A stretch of 64,000 bases of DNA from Cognatundibacterium curvum (GTDB lineage Bacteria > Pseudomonadota > Gammaproteobacteria > Burkholderiales > Burkholderiaceae_D). Each line of letters starts with the position of its first letter. Position 1 is the first letter of the stretch. Where the stretch lies: positions 310,001 to 374,000 of the forward strand of contig NZ_JACOGD010000004.1 of the NCBI RefSeq assembly GCF_014284235.1, read 5' to 3'. Under the pieces are notes generated by a model. The model searched no databases. It was not told the origin of the DNA and was given only the letters and a program-made list of their open reading frames with translations. The position numbers and the translations under genes are program-made. Of the stretch, positions 36,337 to 47,244 are shown one piece after another.

Positions 36337-37710
36337 TTAAACACGCGTGAGTACGGAACGGCCGATACCATGATATTCAATTTGCAGTTCATTCATGACA
36401 GCAGGCTCGAATAAATTGCGTCCGTCAAAAATAACAGGCTGCTTCAAACGTGCTTTGACCTGATCAAAATCAGGACTGCGGAAGGCCTTCCATTCAGTGA
36501 CTATCGCGAGCGCATCAGCATCATTCAATGCCTCCATAGGATTGCTCGCGTAACGTATGTTTTCGAGCAATTCCGGTGCATCGTAGAAATCGAGTTCAAA
36601 TACGCGCTTAGCCTCTTCCATAGAAACCGGATCGTACACTGCCACCGTGGCGCCGCTGCGTAACAACTCACCGATCAGCACACGGGATGAAGCTGCGCGC
36701 ATATCATCGGTATTCGGCTTAAACGCCAGTCCCCAGATCGCAAAATGCTTGCCGACCAGTTGATTATCGAAACGCGCCTGTATCTTGCTACCCAATACCT
36801 GTTTTTGTCGCGCATTCACCGCTTCGACTGCCTGCAGTATCAACAGATTCAGACCATATTCCTGCGCGGTACGCTCCAAGGCCTGTACGTCTTTAGGGAA
36901 GCAGGAGCCACCATAGCCGCAACCTGCATACAGGAAGCTGTGACCGATACGCGGATCAGATCCTATACCATGGCGTACCGCTTCAATATCGGCACCGACA
37001 TGGTCGGCCAGATTCGCGAGTTCATTCATGAATGAGATACGGGTGGCCAGCATCGCGTTAGCAGCGTACTTGGTAAATTCAGCCGAACGCACATCCATCC
37101 AGTAAGTACGTTCATGATTGCGGTTAAACGGCGCATACAGTTTCTTCATCAGGCTGCGTGCTTTTTCGCCCTGAGCAGAAGAGTCGCAACCGATGACAAT
37201 ACGGTCCGGGCGCATGAAGTCTTCAACCGCTGCGCCTTCTTTCAGGAATTCAGGATTAGACACGACAGAAAACTCTGCCTGCGTGGCGCGCTGATTTAAC
37301 TCTTCCTTCAATGCAGCAGCAACACGGTCCGCAGTACCGACCGGTACCGTAGACTTGTCGACCACCACTTTGAAGCCATTCATATACTTACCGATGTTGC
37401 GTGCAGCGGCGAGCACATACTGCAGATCCGCTGAGCCATCTTCATCTGGCGGCGTTCCTACCGCAATAAACTGTACATCACCATGCGCAACACTGGCGGC
37501 TACATCGGTAGAAAACTGTATGCGGCCGGCAGCGCGGTTGCGTGCCACGATTTCTTCCAGGCCAGGCTCATGAATAGGGATGCCGCCACTGTTGAGTATA
37601 TCGATCTTGCGCTGATCCACATCCAGGCAAAAGACATCGTTACCTAATTCTGCCAGGCAAGCGCCTGTCACCAGGCCCACATAGCCGGTGCCAATAATGG
37701 TAATTTTCAT
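36337..37710 (-). CDS. ugd: UDP-glucose 6-dehydrogenase
   Basis: 457 residues. Rossmann motif [20 protein letters not shown] at the N-terminus, the thiohemiacetal cysteine Cys270 in [10 protein letters not shown], and the C-terminal UDP-binding domain with [11 protein letters not shown]. Oxidises UDP-glucose to UDP-glucuronate for capsule, LPS or aminoarabinose synthesis. Between lapB and the heptose kinase, in an LPS-linked cluster. Confidence 0.94.
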   Translation of the reverse strand: MKITIIGTGYVGLVTGACLAELGNDVFCLDVDQRKIDILNSGGIPIHEPGLEEIVARNRAAGRIQFSTDVAASVAHGDVQFIAVGTPPDEDGSADLQYVLAAARNIGKYMNGFKVVVDKSTVPVGTADRVAAALKEELNQRATQAEFSVVSNPEFLKEGAAVEDFMRPDRIVIGCDSSAQGEKARSLMKKLYAPFNRNHERTYWMDVRSAEFTKYAANAMLATRISFMNELANLADHVGADIEAVRHGIGSDPRIGHSFLYAGCGYGGSCFPKDVQALERTAQEYGLNLLILQAVEAVNARQKQVLGSKIQARFDNQLVGKHFAIWGLAFKPNTDDMRAASSRVLIGELLRSGATVAVYDPVSMEEAKRVFELDFYDAPELLENIRYASNPMEALNDADALAIVTEWKAFRSPDFDQVKARLKQPVIFDGRNLFEPAVMNELQIEYHGIGRSVLTRV

Positions 37711-37799
37711 ATTGTGATCACAGTCTAAAAAAATATTGATATCGTCTCTGGTCTGGTGACATCAGTCTGCTCTGACTGTATCCCTGCACCACAGCCGCT

Positions 37800-38975
37800 T
37801 CAGTTCATCACGTTCAATTCTTCAGTACGTCTGGGTGGATAAGTCTCCCAGCGGCTGCAGCCAGGGCAATGCCAGTAAAACTGACGAGCTTTGAAGCCAC
37901 AATGCGAGCACTGATAGCGTGCCAGCTTCTGCGCATAGCCATGTACCAGATTCTTTACTATGGTCAGCTCAGGCCGCATCTCCATTGGTGCATCGAGCAG
38001 ACGTGCATCCAGCAATTTATCAAGGCCCAGCAGTGTCGGGGTCCGGCGCAATTCATCTTTCACGATTTGATTCGCAGCCTCTATCCCTTCCAGTTCCAGA
38101 CTGGCCTTAAACACGACCTCCAGCAAATCGATAGATTGTGCTTCTGACAGATAGTTTCTGAGCAGGCTCAGACCTTCTTCCGGACGCTCGAGTTTTCTGT
38201 AGCCATCCATCAGGCGCTGCGCAACCAGTGCCACATGCGGCACACTCTGCTGCTCAACCCGACGCCAGGTCAATACCGCTTTTTCGGTATCGCCATTTTT
38301 TTGATACACGTCGCCTAGCAGGATGGTAGCGCGCACATTGTTTCTGTCTATCGCCAGTGCTTTATCCAGCATCGCAATCGCTGCATCTGCATTCGTGTGC
38401 ACCAGTTCATCCTGTGCCATTTCACAATAGAATTGCGCGATTTCTTTTTGACGACCACCGGCACCGGCCTCCTGCAACGCAAAAGCTGCATCCACGGCGC
38501 GCGCCCATTCTTTCTCGCGTTGATAAATTTCCAGCAAGGCTCTTCTGGCCTGCGCTTCGAACGAACTTGCGACCAATTGATTGAAGGTTTCTTCGGCGCG
38601 GTCCAGCAATCCCGCCTTCAGGTAATCCTGCCCCAGTTCAAACATCGCCTGGGTTTTTTGCTCAGTCGGCAAATCAGGTCGAGCTAATAAATTCTGATGC
38701 ACACGGATCGCACGTTCAGTCTCACCACGGCGGCGAAACAAATTACCGAGCGCGAAGTGCAATTCAACGGCTTCCGGATCGAGCCGTACAATATCGATGA
38801 AGGCATCAATGGCTTTATCCGGCTGTTCATTGAGCAGGAAATTGAGCCCTTTAAAATAGCCGCTGGGCAGGCTGCGGGATTCTGACATTAATTGACGGAT
38901 ATCCACGCGTGCAGCTATCCAGCCCAAAGCAAAAAACAAGGGGATGCCAAGCAACCACCAAATTTCAAATTCCAT
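37800..38975 (-). CDS. lapB: Lipopolysaccharide assembly protein B
   Basis: 391 residues: N-terminal membrane anchor (WWLLGIPLFFALGWIAA), about nine TPR units (residues 35-330), and a C-terminal rubredoxin-like zinc finger (CSHCGFKARQFYWHCPGC). LapB (YciM) controls LpxC breakdown by FtsH and coordinates LPS assembly. Follows lapA by 58 bp. Confidence 0.93.
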   Translation of the reverse strand: MEFEIWWLLGIPLFFALGWIAARVDIRQLMSESRSLPSGYFKGLNFLLNEQPDKAIDAFIDIVRLDPEAVELHFALGNLFRRRGETERAIRVHQNLLARPDLPTEQKTQAMFELGQDYLKAGLLDRAEETFNQLVASSFEAQARRALLEIYQREKEWARAVDAAFALQEAGAGGRQKEIAQFYCEMAQDELVHTNADAAIAMLDKALAIDRNNVRATILLGDVYQKNGDTEKAVLTWRRVEQQSVPHVALVAQRLMDGYRKLERPEEGLSLLRNYLSEAQSIDLLEVVFKASLELEGIEAANQIVKDELRRTPTLLGLDKLLDARLLDAPMEMRPELTIVKNLVHGYAQKLARYQCSHCGFKARQFYWHCPGCSRWETYPPRRTEELNVMN

Positions 38976-39033
38976 TTTTTCTTATTTCTCTAGGGAGTTG
39001 TGATCTGGACTCTGCGTCCTGATTCCACACATT

Positions 39034-39348
39034 TCAGGTATTCCGAATGCTATCAGGTTGTGGCGCCTGCGTGCTGGCCAAAGCAGCTGCTTCACGCTCT
39101 TTCTCAATTTCTGCCAGGGTTTTCTTATGGCGCGAGAGATCACGACGGTGACGGTAAATCATAGGAACCATGGCCAGTGCACCCAATACGGCTCCGGCGA
39201 TGAAAAACAGCAGCAGCATAATGACCAGAGGCGCAGACTGTTGATACCCAAAAAAATACTGCAAGGTCACGATCTGATCATTCTTCAACGCAAAACCGAA
39301 GAACAAAACAAATAATATGATTGCTACAAGCCGGGAAACATACTTCAT
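39034..39348 (-). CDS. lapA: Lipopolysaccharide assembly protein A
   Basis: 104 residues: two transmembrane helices (about 5-22 and 41-64) and a basic, Glu/Lys-rich C-terminal helix; DUF1049. The second ATG (39348) is chosen because AAGGA lies eight bases upstream of it. LapA works with LapB at the inner membrane. The lapA-lapB pairing is conserved. Confidence 0.88.
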   Translation of the reverse strand: MKYVSRLVAIILFVLFFGFALKNDQIVTLQYFFGYQQSAPLVIMLLLFFIAGAVLGALAMVPMIYRHRRDLSRHKKTLAEIEKEREAAALASTQAPQPDSIRNT

Positions 39349-39483
39349 GAGTACATCCTTCAATGATGTCGGGACCGCTGCAAATTTGCATTGCGTCTAT
39401 CCCTGAGTGTGGCACTGTCTGATCACCCTTGTGATCCCTTTCATAACATTTATAACTTCGTCATGATAAGGATGCATTGTACT

Positions 39484-39526
39484 GAAAAAAAACGGCATAT
39501 CGGAAACCGATACACCGTTTTTAACT
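39484..39526. terminator. Hairpin terminator between ihfB and lapA
   Basis: AAAAACGG...CCGTTTTT arms with an inner TATCGG/CCGATA pairing. The A/T-rich flanks allow either direction. Confidence 0.75.
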
Positions 39527-39555
39527 TTCTTCAATCACGTTGCAGTCATGCTCAT

Positions 39556-39861
39556 CTAATCATCATGGATGGGTTGCCCCACCATGGCATCCACACGCTC
39601 GCGCAATTCCTTACCCGGTTTGAAGTGAGGGACGCGCTTTTCAGGCACCATCACTTTGTCGCCAGACTTAGGGTTACGCCCTATTCTCGGTGGACGGCTG
39701 TTCAGAGCAAAGCTGCCAAAACCACGGATCTCTATCCTCTGCCCTGTTGCCAGGGCATCAGACATTGCATCCAGTATCGTTTTAACAGCGATATCCACAT
39801 CCTTTGCAACCAGTTGCGGATACCGCTCTGCCAGACGAGCAATCAGCTCCGACTTCGTCAT
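39556..39861 (-). CDS. ihfB: Integration host factor subunit beta
   Basis: 101 residues. Full IHF-beta signature: [15 protein letters not shown] start, [16 protein letters not shown], then [13 protein letters not shown] near the end. IHF bends DNA in recombination, replication and transcription. In betaproteobacteria and gammaproteobacteria it stands directly after rpsA, as here. Confidence 0.96.
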   Translation of the reverse strand: MTKSELIARLAERYPQLVAKDVDIAVKTILDAMSDALATGQRIEIRGFGSFALNSRPPRIGRNPKSGDKVMVPEKRVPHFKPGKELRERVDAMVGQPIHDD

Positions 39862-39892
39862 ATTTTATAAAACCTGATGACTGAGATTGAGC

Positions 39893-41608
39893 TTAGTTTT
39901 TGTTGTCGAGCTTAGCTTTCAACAATGCGCCCAGGCTGGTTGTGCCGGATGCTGCGTTAGCGTCAGTAGACATTTTTTGCATTGCTTCCTGAGTTTCAGC
40001 GCTGTCTTTTGCTTTGATAGACAACTGAATACCACGTGCTTTGCGGTCGATGTTCAGGATCAGCGCTTCAACTGCGTCGCCGACTTTCAGGTGTGTACCA
40101 GCATCTTCCACGCGGTCGCGGGAGATTTCGGATGCACGCAGATAGCCTTCTACGTCGTCAGCCAACTGAACAACTGCGCCTTTTGCTTCAACAGACTTCA
40201 CAGTACCAGTTACAACAGCACCTTTGTCGTTCATTGCGCAATAGTTGTTGAATGGGTCGCCTTCCAGTTGCTTAACGCCCAGGGAAACGCGCTCACGCTC
40301 AACGTCGATTGCCAGAACAACGGCTTCCAGTTCGTCACCTTTCTTGAACTTGCGAACTGCTTCTTCGCCAGTTTCGTTCCAGGACAGGTCAGACAAGTGA
40401 ACCAGACCGTCGATGTTACCGGACAAGCCAATGAATACGCCGAAGTCAGTGATCGATTTGATCGCGCCACGTACTTTGTCGCCTTTCTTGTGGTTGATCG
40501 CGAAATCATCCCAAGGATTAGCTTTACATTGTTTCATGCCCAGGCTGATACGACGACGTTCTTCGTCGATTTCCAGAACCATAACTTCAACTTCGTCGCC
40601 CAATTGAACAACTTTGTTTGGAGCAACGTTTTTGTTTGTCCAGTCCATTTCGGAAACGTGAACCAGACCTTCGATACCTTGTTCTACTTCAACGAACGCA
40701 CCGTAGTCGGTCAGGTTAGTGACTTTACCGAACAGACGTGTGTTCGCTGGGTAACGACGGGACAGACCTGTCCATGGATCGTCGCCCAGTTGTTTTACGC
40801 CCAGGGAAACACGGTTTTTCTCTTGGTCGAACTTCAATACTTTTGCAGTGATTTCCTGACCAACTGTCAACACCTCGGAAGGGTGACGTACACGGCGCCA
40901 TGCCAGGTCTGTGATGTGCAACAGGCCATCGATGCCACCCAGATCAACGAACGCACCGTAGTCGGTGATGTTTTTAACAACACCAGTAACCACTGTACCT
41001 TCTTTCAGGGTTTCCATCAGTTTCTGACGCTCTTCGCCCATGGATGCTTCAACCACAGCGCGGCGGGACAGAACAACGTTGTTACGCTTACGATCCAGCT
41101 TGATAACCTTGAATTCCATGGTTTTGCCTTCGTAAGGAGTTGTATCCTTAACTGGGCGTGTGTCAACCAAAGAACCTGGCAGGAAAGCGCGGATGCCGTT
41201 GGTCAGAACAGTCAGACCACCTTTAACTTTGCCATTTACTGTACCGGTAACGATCTCGCCAGACTCCAGCGCTTTTTCGAGCGCGAGCCAGGATGCCAGA
41301 CGTTTTGCTTTGTCGCGGGACAGGATAGTGTCGCCGAAACCGTTTTCCAGAGAGTCAATCGCTACGGAAACGAAATCGCCAACGTTAACTTCCAGGTCGC
41401 CCTGGTCGTTTTTGAATTCTTCAACAGGGATGAAGGCTTCAGATTTCAAGCCTGCGTTCACGATCACGAAGTTGTGGTCGATACGAACGACTTCAGCAGA
41501 AATCACTTCACCGGAACGCATATCCTGACGTGACAGGGACTCTTCGAACAAAGCTGCGAAGCTGTCTGCACCGGTTGCGAAATCTTGGGACATGTATACT
41601 GTAGACAT
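39893..41608 (-). CDS. rpsA: 30S ribosomal protein S1
   Basis: 571 residues with six S1/OB-fold RNA-binding repeats (such as [34 protein letters not shown]). Start is ATG 41608; ATG 41593 ([17 protein letters not shown]) is also possible, and there is no strong Shine-Dalgarno for either, as is common for rpsA. S1 unfolds and docks mRNA on the 30S subunit. Codon use is strongly biased, in keeping with high expression. Confidence 0.96.
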   Translation of the reverse strand: MSTVYMSQDFATGADSFAALFEESLSRQDMRSGEVISAEVVRIDHNFVIVNAGLKSEAFIPVEEFKNDQGDLEVNVGDFVSVAIDSLENGFGDTILSRDKAKRLASWLALEKALESGEIVTGTVNGKVKGGLTVLTNGIRAFLPGSLVDTRPVKDTTPYEGKTMEFKVIKLDRKRNNVVLSRRAVVEASMGEERQKLMETLKEGTVVTGVVKNITDYGAFVDLGGIDGLLHITDLAWRRVRHPSEVLTVGQEITAKVLKFDQEKNRVSLGVKQLGDDPWTGLSRRYPANTRLFGKVTNLTDYGAFVEVEQGIEGLVHVSEMDWTNKNVAPNKVVQLGDEVEVMVLEIDEERRRISLGMKQCKANPWDDFAINHKKGDKVRGAIKSITDFGVFIGLSGNIDGLVHLSDLSWNETGEEAVRKFKKGDELEAVVLAIDVERERVSLGVKQLEGDPFNNYCAMNDKGAVVTGTVKSVEAKGAVVQLADDVEGYLRASEISRDRVEDAGTHLKVGDAVEALILNIDRKARGIQLSIKAKDSAETQEAMQKMSTDANAASGTTSLGALLKAKLDNKN

Positions 41609-41719
41609 AATATTTACGGGTTAGCCGGAATAGTACAAAGCGTCTATTTACCGGGTTAGGTTGAACAACCCATTGCCAAGCTTGCCTTTACAATGGGGAC
41701 TTACACACACAAACCAGCA

Positions 41720-42397
41720 CTACATTGCTCGCTGTGCTTCCGCGTACCATTCCAACACCTGCTGCACTGCCTGTTCGGCATTCATCTCAGAGGTATCGAG
41801 GATGATGGCGTCTGGCGCGGGTTTGAGGGGCGCAGTTGCGCGGGAACTATCCCTTGCATCGCGTTCTGTCAAATCTTTTACCAAGTCTTCCATATTAGCA
41901 GCAATTCCCTTTTCAATCAATTGCTTATATCGGCGACCGGCCCTGGCCTCGGCGCTGGCGGTCAGAAAGACTTTTAATCTTGCGTCGGGGAAAATAACTG
42001 TCCCCATATCCCGGCCATCTGCCACCAGACCCACGCCATTACGGAAAGAAACTTGCAACTCTACCAATGCTTGTCGTACCTGGGGCAACACTGCAATCTG
42101 CGATGCTGCGACACCGATTTGCTCAGCACGTACCGCATCCGTCACATCCTGCCCATCCAGCAATACGTGACCATGCTGAAATTGACAAGGCAGCGTACGT
42201 GCCAACGCCGCGATTCCCGCCTCATCCTGCAAGGAAACGCCTTTGCTGATAGCCATCAAGGCAGTCAGGCGGTACAGGGCACCGGAATCCAGGTATTGAA
42301 AACCCAGATGTTTGGCGACCCTGTGTGCGACCGTGCCTTTGCCGGAGGCAGTCGGGCCGTCGATAGTGATGACGATGCAAGCTGGGTTCATACGCAT
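41720..42397 (-). CDS. cmk: Cytidylate kinase
   Basis: 225 residues. P-loop [14 protein letters not shown], the CMP-binding insert and [20 protein letters not shown] with RD.RDS near the lid. Phosphorylates CMP and dCMP. Lies between aroA and rpsA, the usual order. Confidence 0.95.
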   Translation of the reverse strand: MRMNPACIVITIDGPTASGKGTVAHRVAKHLGFQYLDSGALYRLTALMAISKGVSLQDEAGIAALARTLPCQFQHGHVLLDGQDVTDAVRAEQIGVAASQIAVLPQVRQALVELQVSFRNGVGLVADGRDMGTVIFPDARLKVFLTASAEARAGRRYKQLIEKGIAANMEDLVKDLTERDARDSSRATAPLKPAPDAIILDTSEMNAEQAVQQVLEWYAEAQRAM

Positions 42398-42436
42398 TCC
42401 TTTAAATCTGTTCCCTGAAAAGGGCAGGATTGTACT

Positions 42437-43774
42437 TCAGAACAATTCCTCATGATGAATCTGAGCGAACACCTGAAAATAGTCCGGGAAAGTCTTCGCC
42501 ACGCAATGCGGTTCCAGGATACGCATGGCAGCACCGCGCCGCGCCTTACCATCCAGGCTGGCGAGCGAAAAGCACATCGCCATACGGTGATCATCATAGG
42601 TCGCGATACTGGCTGGCTGTATCTGTGCCGGTGGCGTCACGGTCATATAATCAGCACCCTCTTCCACTTGCGCACCGAGCTTACGCAACTCCGTTGCCAT
42701 GGCCGACAAGCGATCGGTTTCCTTCACACGCCAACTCGCGATATTACGCAAGGTAGTGGTGCCATTCGCGTACAGGGCAGCAATCGCTATGGTCATCGCG
42801 GCATCAGGAATATGATTGAAATCCATATCTATCGCCTGCAGCACGCCGCCCGAACGCGCTTCTATCCAATTCTCGCCACGGGTAATCACTGCCCCCATTT
42901 TTTCCAGCGCTTCAGCAAAACGGATATCGCCCTGAATACTGTCGCGTCCTACGCCTTCCACCCTGACCGGCCCGCCTGCAATCGCACCAGCTGCCAGAAA
43001 ATACGAGGCTGATGAAGCATCGCCCTCAACATGAATTACGCCCGGCGACACATAACGCTGGCCCTTGCGGATCACAAACGCCTGCCAGCCTTCACGCTCC
43101 ACCGTGACACCGAAACGCTGCATCAGGTTCAGCGTAATTTCGATATATGGCTTGGAAATCAATTCACCCAGCACTTCTATACGCACATCATAAGTCTTCG
43201 CCATCAGCGGTGACGCCATCAGCAAGGCGGTCAGGAATTGCGAGGAGACATTACCCTTTACTTGCAAGCGCTGTGCATGAATGTGACCACGCTGGATATG
43301 CAGCGGCGGATAGCCAGCCTGACCTGTGTAAGCGATTTGCGCTCCGGCATGGTTAAGCGCATCGACCAGATCACCGATAGGCCGTTCATGCATGCGCGGC
43401 ACGCCATGTATCGTATAGTCGCCGCCCAGCACAGCCAGCGCCGCCACCAAAGGACGAATTGCCGTACCGGCATTACCCATAAACAGATCAGCATGATGCT
43501 GAGGGAAAGCAGCGGCACAGCCTTTGACCAGGTAATCCTGCGAACTGCCTTGCTGCTCCCAGTGCACGCCCAGCTTTTGCAAGGCGTTCAGCATCACCAA
43601 CGTGTCGTCCGAGGCCAGCAAATCCTTGATCAGAGTTTCACCTTCTGCCAGCGCAGCCAGCAGCAAAGTACGGTTAGAAATACTCTTCGATCCCGGCAAA
43701 CGCACTGTGCCCTGCACCGACATCACGGGCTGCAAATCGAGGTAAGGAGGATACTGCTTGATGGCTTGATTCAT
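42437..43774 (-). CDS. aroA: 3-phosphoshikimate 1-carboxyvinyltransferase (EPSP synthase)
   Basis: 445 residues. Both family signatures: [20 protein letters not shown] and [10 protein letters not shown], then [13 protein letters not shown]. Sixth step of the shikimate pathway. A regular class I-type sequence. Upstream of cmk by 39 bp and downstream of tyrA. Confidence 0.96.
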   Translation of the reverse strand: MNQAIKQYPPYLDLQPVMSVQGTVRLPGSKSISNRTLLLAALAEGETLIKDLLASDDTLVMLNALQKLGVHWEQQGSSQDYLVKGCAAAFPQHHADLFMGNAGTAIRPLVAALAVLGGDYTIHGVPRMHERPIGDLVDALNHAGAQIAYTGQAGYPPLHIQRGHIHAQRLQVKGNVSSQFLTALLMASPLMAKTYDVRIEVLGELISKPYIEITLNLMQRFGVTVEREGWQAFVIRKGQRYVSPGVIHVEGDASSASYFLAAGAIAGGPVRVEGVGRDSIQGDIRFAEALEKMGAVITRGENWIEARSGGVLQAIDMDFNHIPDAAMTIAIAALYANGTTTLRNIASWRVKETDRLSAMATELRKLGAQVEEGADYMTVTPPAQIQPASIATYDDHRMAMCFSLASLDGKARRGAAMRILEPHCVAKTFPDYFQVFAQIHHEELF

Positions 43775-43828
43775 AATCTGGTCTGTAAAATTCGTTTTTT
43801 ACCGGAGCAATGAGAGGCGCAGCGGCGC

Positions 43829-44746
43829 TCAGTCACCGCCCTCCACTTTTTGCTTCTCTGCCGTTTCTATGGAAGTAATCCAATTATGGCGCGCACGCTG
43901 TGCGTTGGCATACATGGCCTCGATAGCGGCACCGTCAGCCTGCAGCAAATGGCCACGCAGCCGCTCCAGTGTCTGCGTATAAGAATCCAGTTCCTGCAAT
44001 AAAGCGCTGCGGTTAGCGAGCGTAATATCGCGCCACATTTCCGGCGACGAACCGGCAATGCGCGTGAAGTCGCGAAAACCGCTGGCTGCATACTGAAACA
44101 AACGGTCTGCATGCGGCTTGTTGGCCACATCATCCACCAGCGCATAGGCCAGCATATGTGGCAAATGGCTCACGGCAGCAAACACCGCATCATGTTCAGC
44201 TGGCTGCAAATGATGGATCACGGCGCCACAATAGCACCAGGCTTGCTCAACCAGGCCGACAGACTGCGCACTGTTTTCCGGCAAAGCCGTAATCACCAGT
44301 TTTTTACCGGCATATAAATCGGCCAGCGCTGCCTGCGGTCCATTCTGTTCGCGACCGGCGATAGGATGGGCTGGCACAAACTGGCTGATTTTATCGCCCA
44401 GCGCCTGTCGTGCGGCACTCACCACATCAGCCTTGGTACTGCCAGCATCGGTCACCACTGTATGTGCTTCCAGATAAGGCAGGATGGACACAAGAATGTC
44501 GTAAGTCTGTGCGACTGGCGCGGCGATCAGTATCAGGTCAGCATCGCGGCAGGCATCCTGTACCGAGGCGGCAATCACATCGATGATGCCAGCCTCAAGA
44601 GCTACTTCAAGTGAAGCCTGGCTACGCCCGACACCTGCAATTTGTGCCTGCACACCAGCTTTTTTTAAGCCCAGTGCAAACGAACCGCCGATCAGACCAA
44701 CACCGAATATGGCGATTTTTTTCAATACTCTGCTTTGTTCACTCAT
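43829..44746 (-). CDS. tyrA: Prephenate dehydrogenase
   Basis: 305 residues. NAD-binding motif IFGVGLIGGSFALGLKKAG, HPIAGREQNGP (active-site His and Arg region), and the helical C-terminal domain. Converts prephenate to 4-hydroxyphenylpyruvate in tyrosine synthesis. No chorismate mutase domain; that domain is in the pheA product just upstream. 7 bp separates the two. Confidence 0.94.
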   Translation of the reverse strand: MSEQSRVLKKIAIFGVGLIGGSFALGLKKAGVQAQIAGVGRSQASLEVALEAGIIDVIAASVQDACRDADLILIAAPVAQTYDILVSILPYLEAHTVVTDAGSTKADVVSAARQALGDKISQFVPAHPIAGREQNGPQAALADLYAGKKLVITALPENSAQSVGLVEQAWCYCGAVIHHLQPAEHDAVFAAVSHLPHMLAYALVDDVANKPHADRLFQYAASGFRDFTRIAGSSPEMWRDITLANRSALLQELDSYTQTLERLRGHLLQADGAAIEAMYANAQRARHNWITSIETAEKQKVEGGD

Positions 44747-44753
44747 CCGCAGC

Positions 44754-45827
44754 TCACAGGGTACAAGGGTAAGAGCCCAACACCTTAAAGAAGGCAGCCT
44801 TGTCGTTCAGTTCCGCCATCGCCGCAGCGACTTTTTCATCCTGCACATGACCTTCTACATCGACATAGAAATAATATTCCCAGTTACCGGTGCGGGCCGG
44901 GCGGGATTCAAAACGGGTCATGGAAACACCATGCTTGGACAGTGGTGCCAGCAGGTGATACACCGCGCCCGCTTTATTCGGTGTCGCCAGCACGATAGAG
45001 GTCTGGTCTTTGCCGCTAGGCGTGGTATGCAGACGACCGATCACCGCGAAACGGGTGCGGTTATGCGGATCATCCTGGATATGCGCACTGACGATGCCTA
45101 ACTGGTATTGAGTACCTGCAATTTCACTCGCAATCGCCGCTACCGTCGCATCACCGCTGGCCATGCGTGCCGCCTCGGCATTCGATGCCACTGCCTGCCG
45201 CTCTACATGCGGATAATGCTGATTGAGCCAGGCCTGACACTGTGCCAGCGCCTGAGAATGCGCGCAGATACGGCTGACGCCATCCATATTGCCGGTGCGC
45301 GTCATCAGGCTATGCTGCACTGGTATCGCCAGCTCACCGCTAATCGCCAGACTGGTTTGCAGCAGTAAATCGAGAGTGCGGTTAATTGCGCCTTCCGAAG
45401 AATTTTCTATCGGTACCACACCAAAATCGGCGGTACCGGCCTCAGTGGCACGGAACACTTCATCAATCGATACGCAAGGCAAAGCCAGTATGGCATGTCC
45501 AAACTGTTTATACACCGCCTGCTCACTGAAGGTACCAACCGGCCCCAGAAAAGCCACCACCACACGGCGTTCCAGCGCGCGACAGGCCGACATGATTTCC
45601 CGGAAAATCAATTGTATATCCGCGCTGGCCAGCGGGCCCGGATTGCGCTCTGCCACACCGCGTAATACCTGGGCTTCACGCTCAGGACGGAATACCGGTG
45701 CATTAGTTTCTGCCTTCACATGGCCAACTTCTTCGGCCACACGGGCGCGCTGATTCAGTAAGTCCAGAATCTGGGCATCGATAGCGTCAATTTTCAGACG
45801 CAAAGGGAGTAATTTATTATCGCTCAT
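44754..45827 (-). CDS. pheA: Chorismate mutase / prephenate dehydratase (P-protein)
   Basis: 357 residues in three domains: AroQ chorismate mutase (residues 1-85; KIDAIDAQILDLLNQR), prephenate dehydratase (about 90-265; GPVGTFSEQA, VVPIENSSEGAI, and the TRF motif in NRTRFAVIG) and ACT regulatory domain (about 275-355; ESRPARTGNWEYYFYVD). The ESRP motif binds phenylalanine for feedback inhibition. Makes phenylpyruvate. Followed closely by tyrA. Confidence 0.96.
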   Translation of the reverse strand: MSDNKLLPLRLKIDAIDAQILDLLNQRARVAEEVGHVKAETNAPVFRPEREAQVLRGVAERNPGPLASADIQLIFREIMSACRALERRVVVAFLGPVGTFSEQAVYKQFGHAILALPCVSIDEVFRATEAGTADFGVVPIENSSEGAINRTLDLLLQTSLAISGELAIPVQHSLMTRTGNMDGVSRICAHSQALAQCQAWLNQHYPHVERQAVASNAEAARMASGDATVAAIASEIAGTQYQLGIVSAHIQDDPHNRTRFAVIGRLHTTPSGKDQTSIVLATPNKAGAVYHLLAPLSKHGVSMTRFESRPARTGNWEYYFYVDVEGHVQDEKVAAAMAELNDKAAFFKVLGSYPCTL

Positions 45828-46140
45828 ACTTGACCTAAAAACCGTTACAGGACTTACCTAAAACAGCCCCGGCAGCCTTATGGCGCTTTATCGTACATGT
45901 GTACTGCCTGCGTCACCAAGCCTTGCCGGAACAGCTTTTCGTCAGCCCCGCTTTTTATGAATAATGCAGAGCAGGCATGGCCTGCTCCTTCAAGTTTCGA
46001 TTGCCTCGCCAGTCTTTTGGTCTGGTTCAGCAGCGCCACGGTTTCCAGGTGATGGGTATGCCATGCTCAGAAAGGGCTGCCGGTTGAGGACAGAAATGCG
46101 GGACTCAGTTCAGGTGAGATACAGCGTGAATCCCGCAACA
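45828..46140. other. Intergenic region between serC and pheA
   Basis: About 310 bases without a recognisable gene. In some relatives the aminotransferase gene hisC occurs nearby, but no trace of it was seen. Probably holds a promoter for pheA-tyrA-aroA-cmk. Confidence 0.4.
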
Positions 46141-47241
46141 TCAGGAATGCGTTTGCGCAAATTCCTGCATAAATGCCACCAGCGCCTGTACGCCCTCCAG
46201 TGGCATTGCGTTATAGATCGATGCACGCATACCACCGACAGACTTATGCCCCTTCAACTGCAGCAGACCGTGCGCTTTGGCAGCACTCAGGAAATCCGCA
46301 TTCAGCGACTCATCGCGCAGATAGAAAGGGATATTCATGCGGGAACGGCAATCATGCGCCACGCGGTTTGCGTAAAAATCGGTGGAATCCAGATAATCAT
46401 ACAACAGCTTAGCTTTGGCGATGTTACGCTGCTCCATCGCAGCCACACCACCCTGGCGTTTCAGCCATTGGAATACCAGGCCTGCGATGTAGATCGCATA
46501 GGTCGGCGGGGTGTTATACATAGAGCCATTGTCAGCTATGGTCTTCCAGTCAAAGGCCGATGGACAATAAGGCAGCGCACGTCCCAACAAATCATCACGC
46601 ACAATGGCAATGGTCAGGCCAGCAGGGCCTATGTTCTTTTGGGCTCCGCCAAAAATCACGCCATAACGCGACACATCGATTTCGCGCGACAAAATATGGG
46701 AAGACATATCGGCGACCAGCGGCGCGCCATTAGTCTCCAGACTCACATCCGGAGTGGCATGAAATTCTATGCCGTCTATGGTTTCATTGGTGCAGACATG
46801 CACGTAGGCGGCATCTTTGCTTAAGCGCCAACTGTCGCGCGCAGGTATCGCCGTAAAACCGTTGTCTGCGGCTGACGCAACGACATTGACCTTGCCATAC
46901 TTTTGCGCTTCCTTGAGTGACTTGCCACTCCAGGAACCAGTATGTAAGACGTCTATCGTCGCATCAGGTGATGCACCCATCAGGTTCATCGGCACAATCG
47001 CATTTTCGCCGAGTCCGCCACCCTGCAGGAACAGGATTTGGTAATTTGCCGGCACTGCCAGCAAATCACGTAAATCCTGCTGGGCAGCGTCCATGATAGA
47101 CATGAACTCGGCGCCACGATGACTCATCTCCATGACTGACATGCCACTGCCATGCCAGTCCAGCATTTCTGCAGCAGCCTGCTGCAACACTTCTTTAGGT
47201 AACACCGCAGGGCCAGCTGAGAAATTGTAGATGGTCGTCAT
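46141..47241 (-). CDS. serC: Phosphoserine aminotransferase
   Basis: 366 residues. Starts [22 protein letters not shown] lysine Lys202 in [11 protein letters not shown]. Makes 3-phosphoserine for serine synthesis and acts in pyridoxine synthesis. Only 3 bp behind gyrA. Confidence 0.96.
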   Translation of the reverse strand: MTTIYNFSAGPAVLPKEVLQQAAAEMLDWHGSGMSVMEMSHRGAEFMSIMDAAQQDLRDLLAVPANYQILFLQGGGLGENAIVPMNLMGASPDATIDVLHTGSWSGKSLKEAQKYGKVNVVASAADNGFTAIPARDSWRLSKDAAYVHVCTNETIDGIEFHATPDVSLETNGAPLVADMSSHILSREIDVSRYGVIFGGAQKNIGPAGLTIAIVRDDLLGRALPYCPSAFDWKTIADNGSMYNTPPTYAIYIAGLVFQWLKRQGGVAAMEQRNIAKAKLLYDYLDSTDFYANRVAHDCRSRMNIPFYLRDESLNADFLSAAKAHGLLQLKGHKSVGGMRASIYNAMPLEGVQALVAFMQEFAQTHS

Positions 47242-47244
47242 GAT

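Noticed and set aside
39887-41533. 548-codon open frame on the plus strand
   Set aside because: It lies wholly antisense to rpsA and its product is a low-complexity mirror of biased codons; no family likeness.
45964-46824. 286-codon open frame on the plus strand
   Set aside because: Mostly antisense to serC; no ribosome site or motifs.
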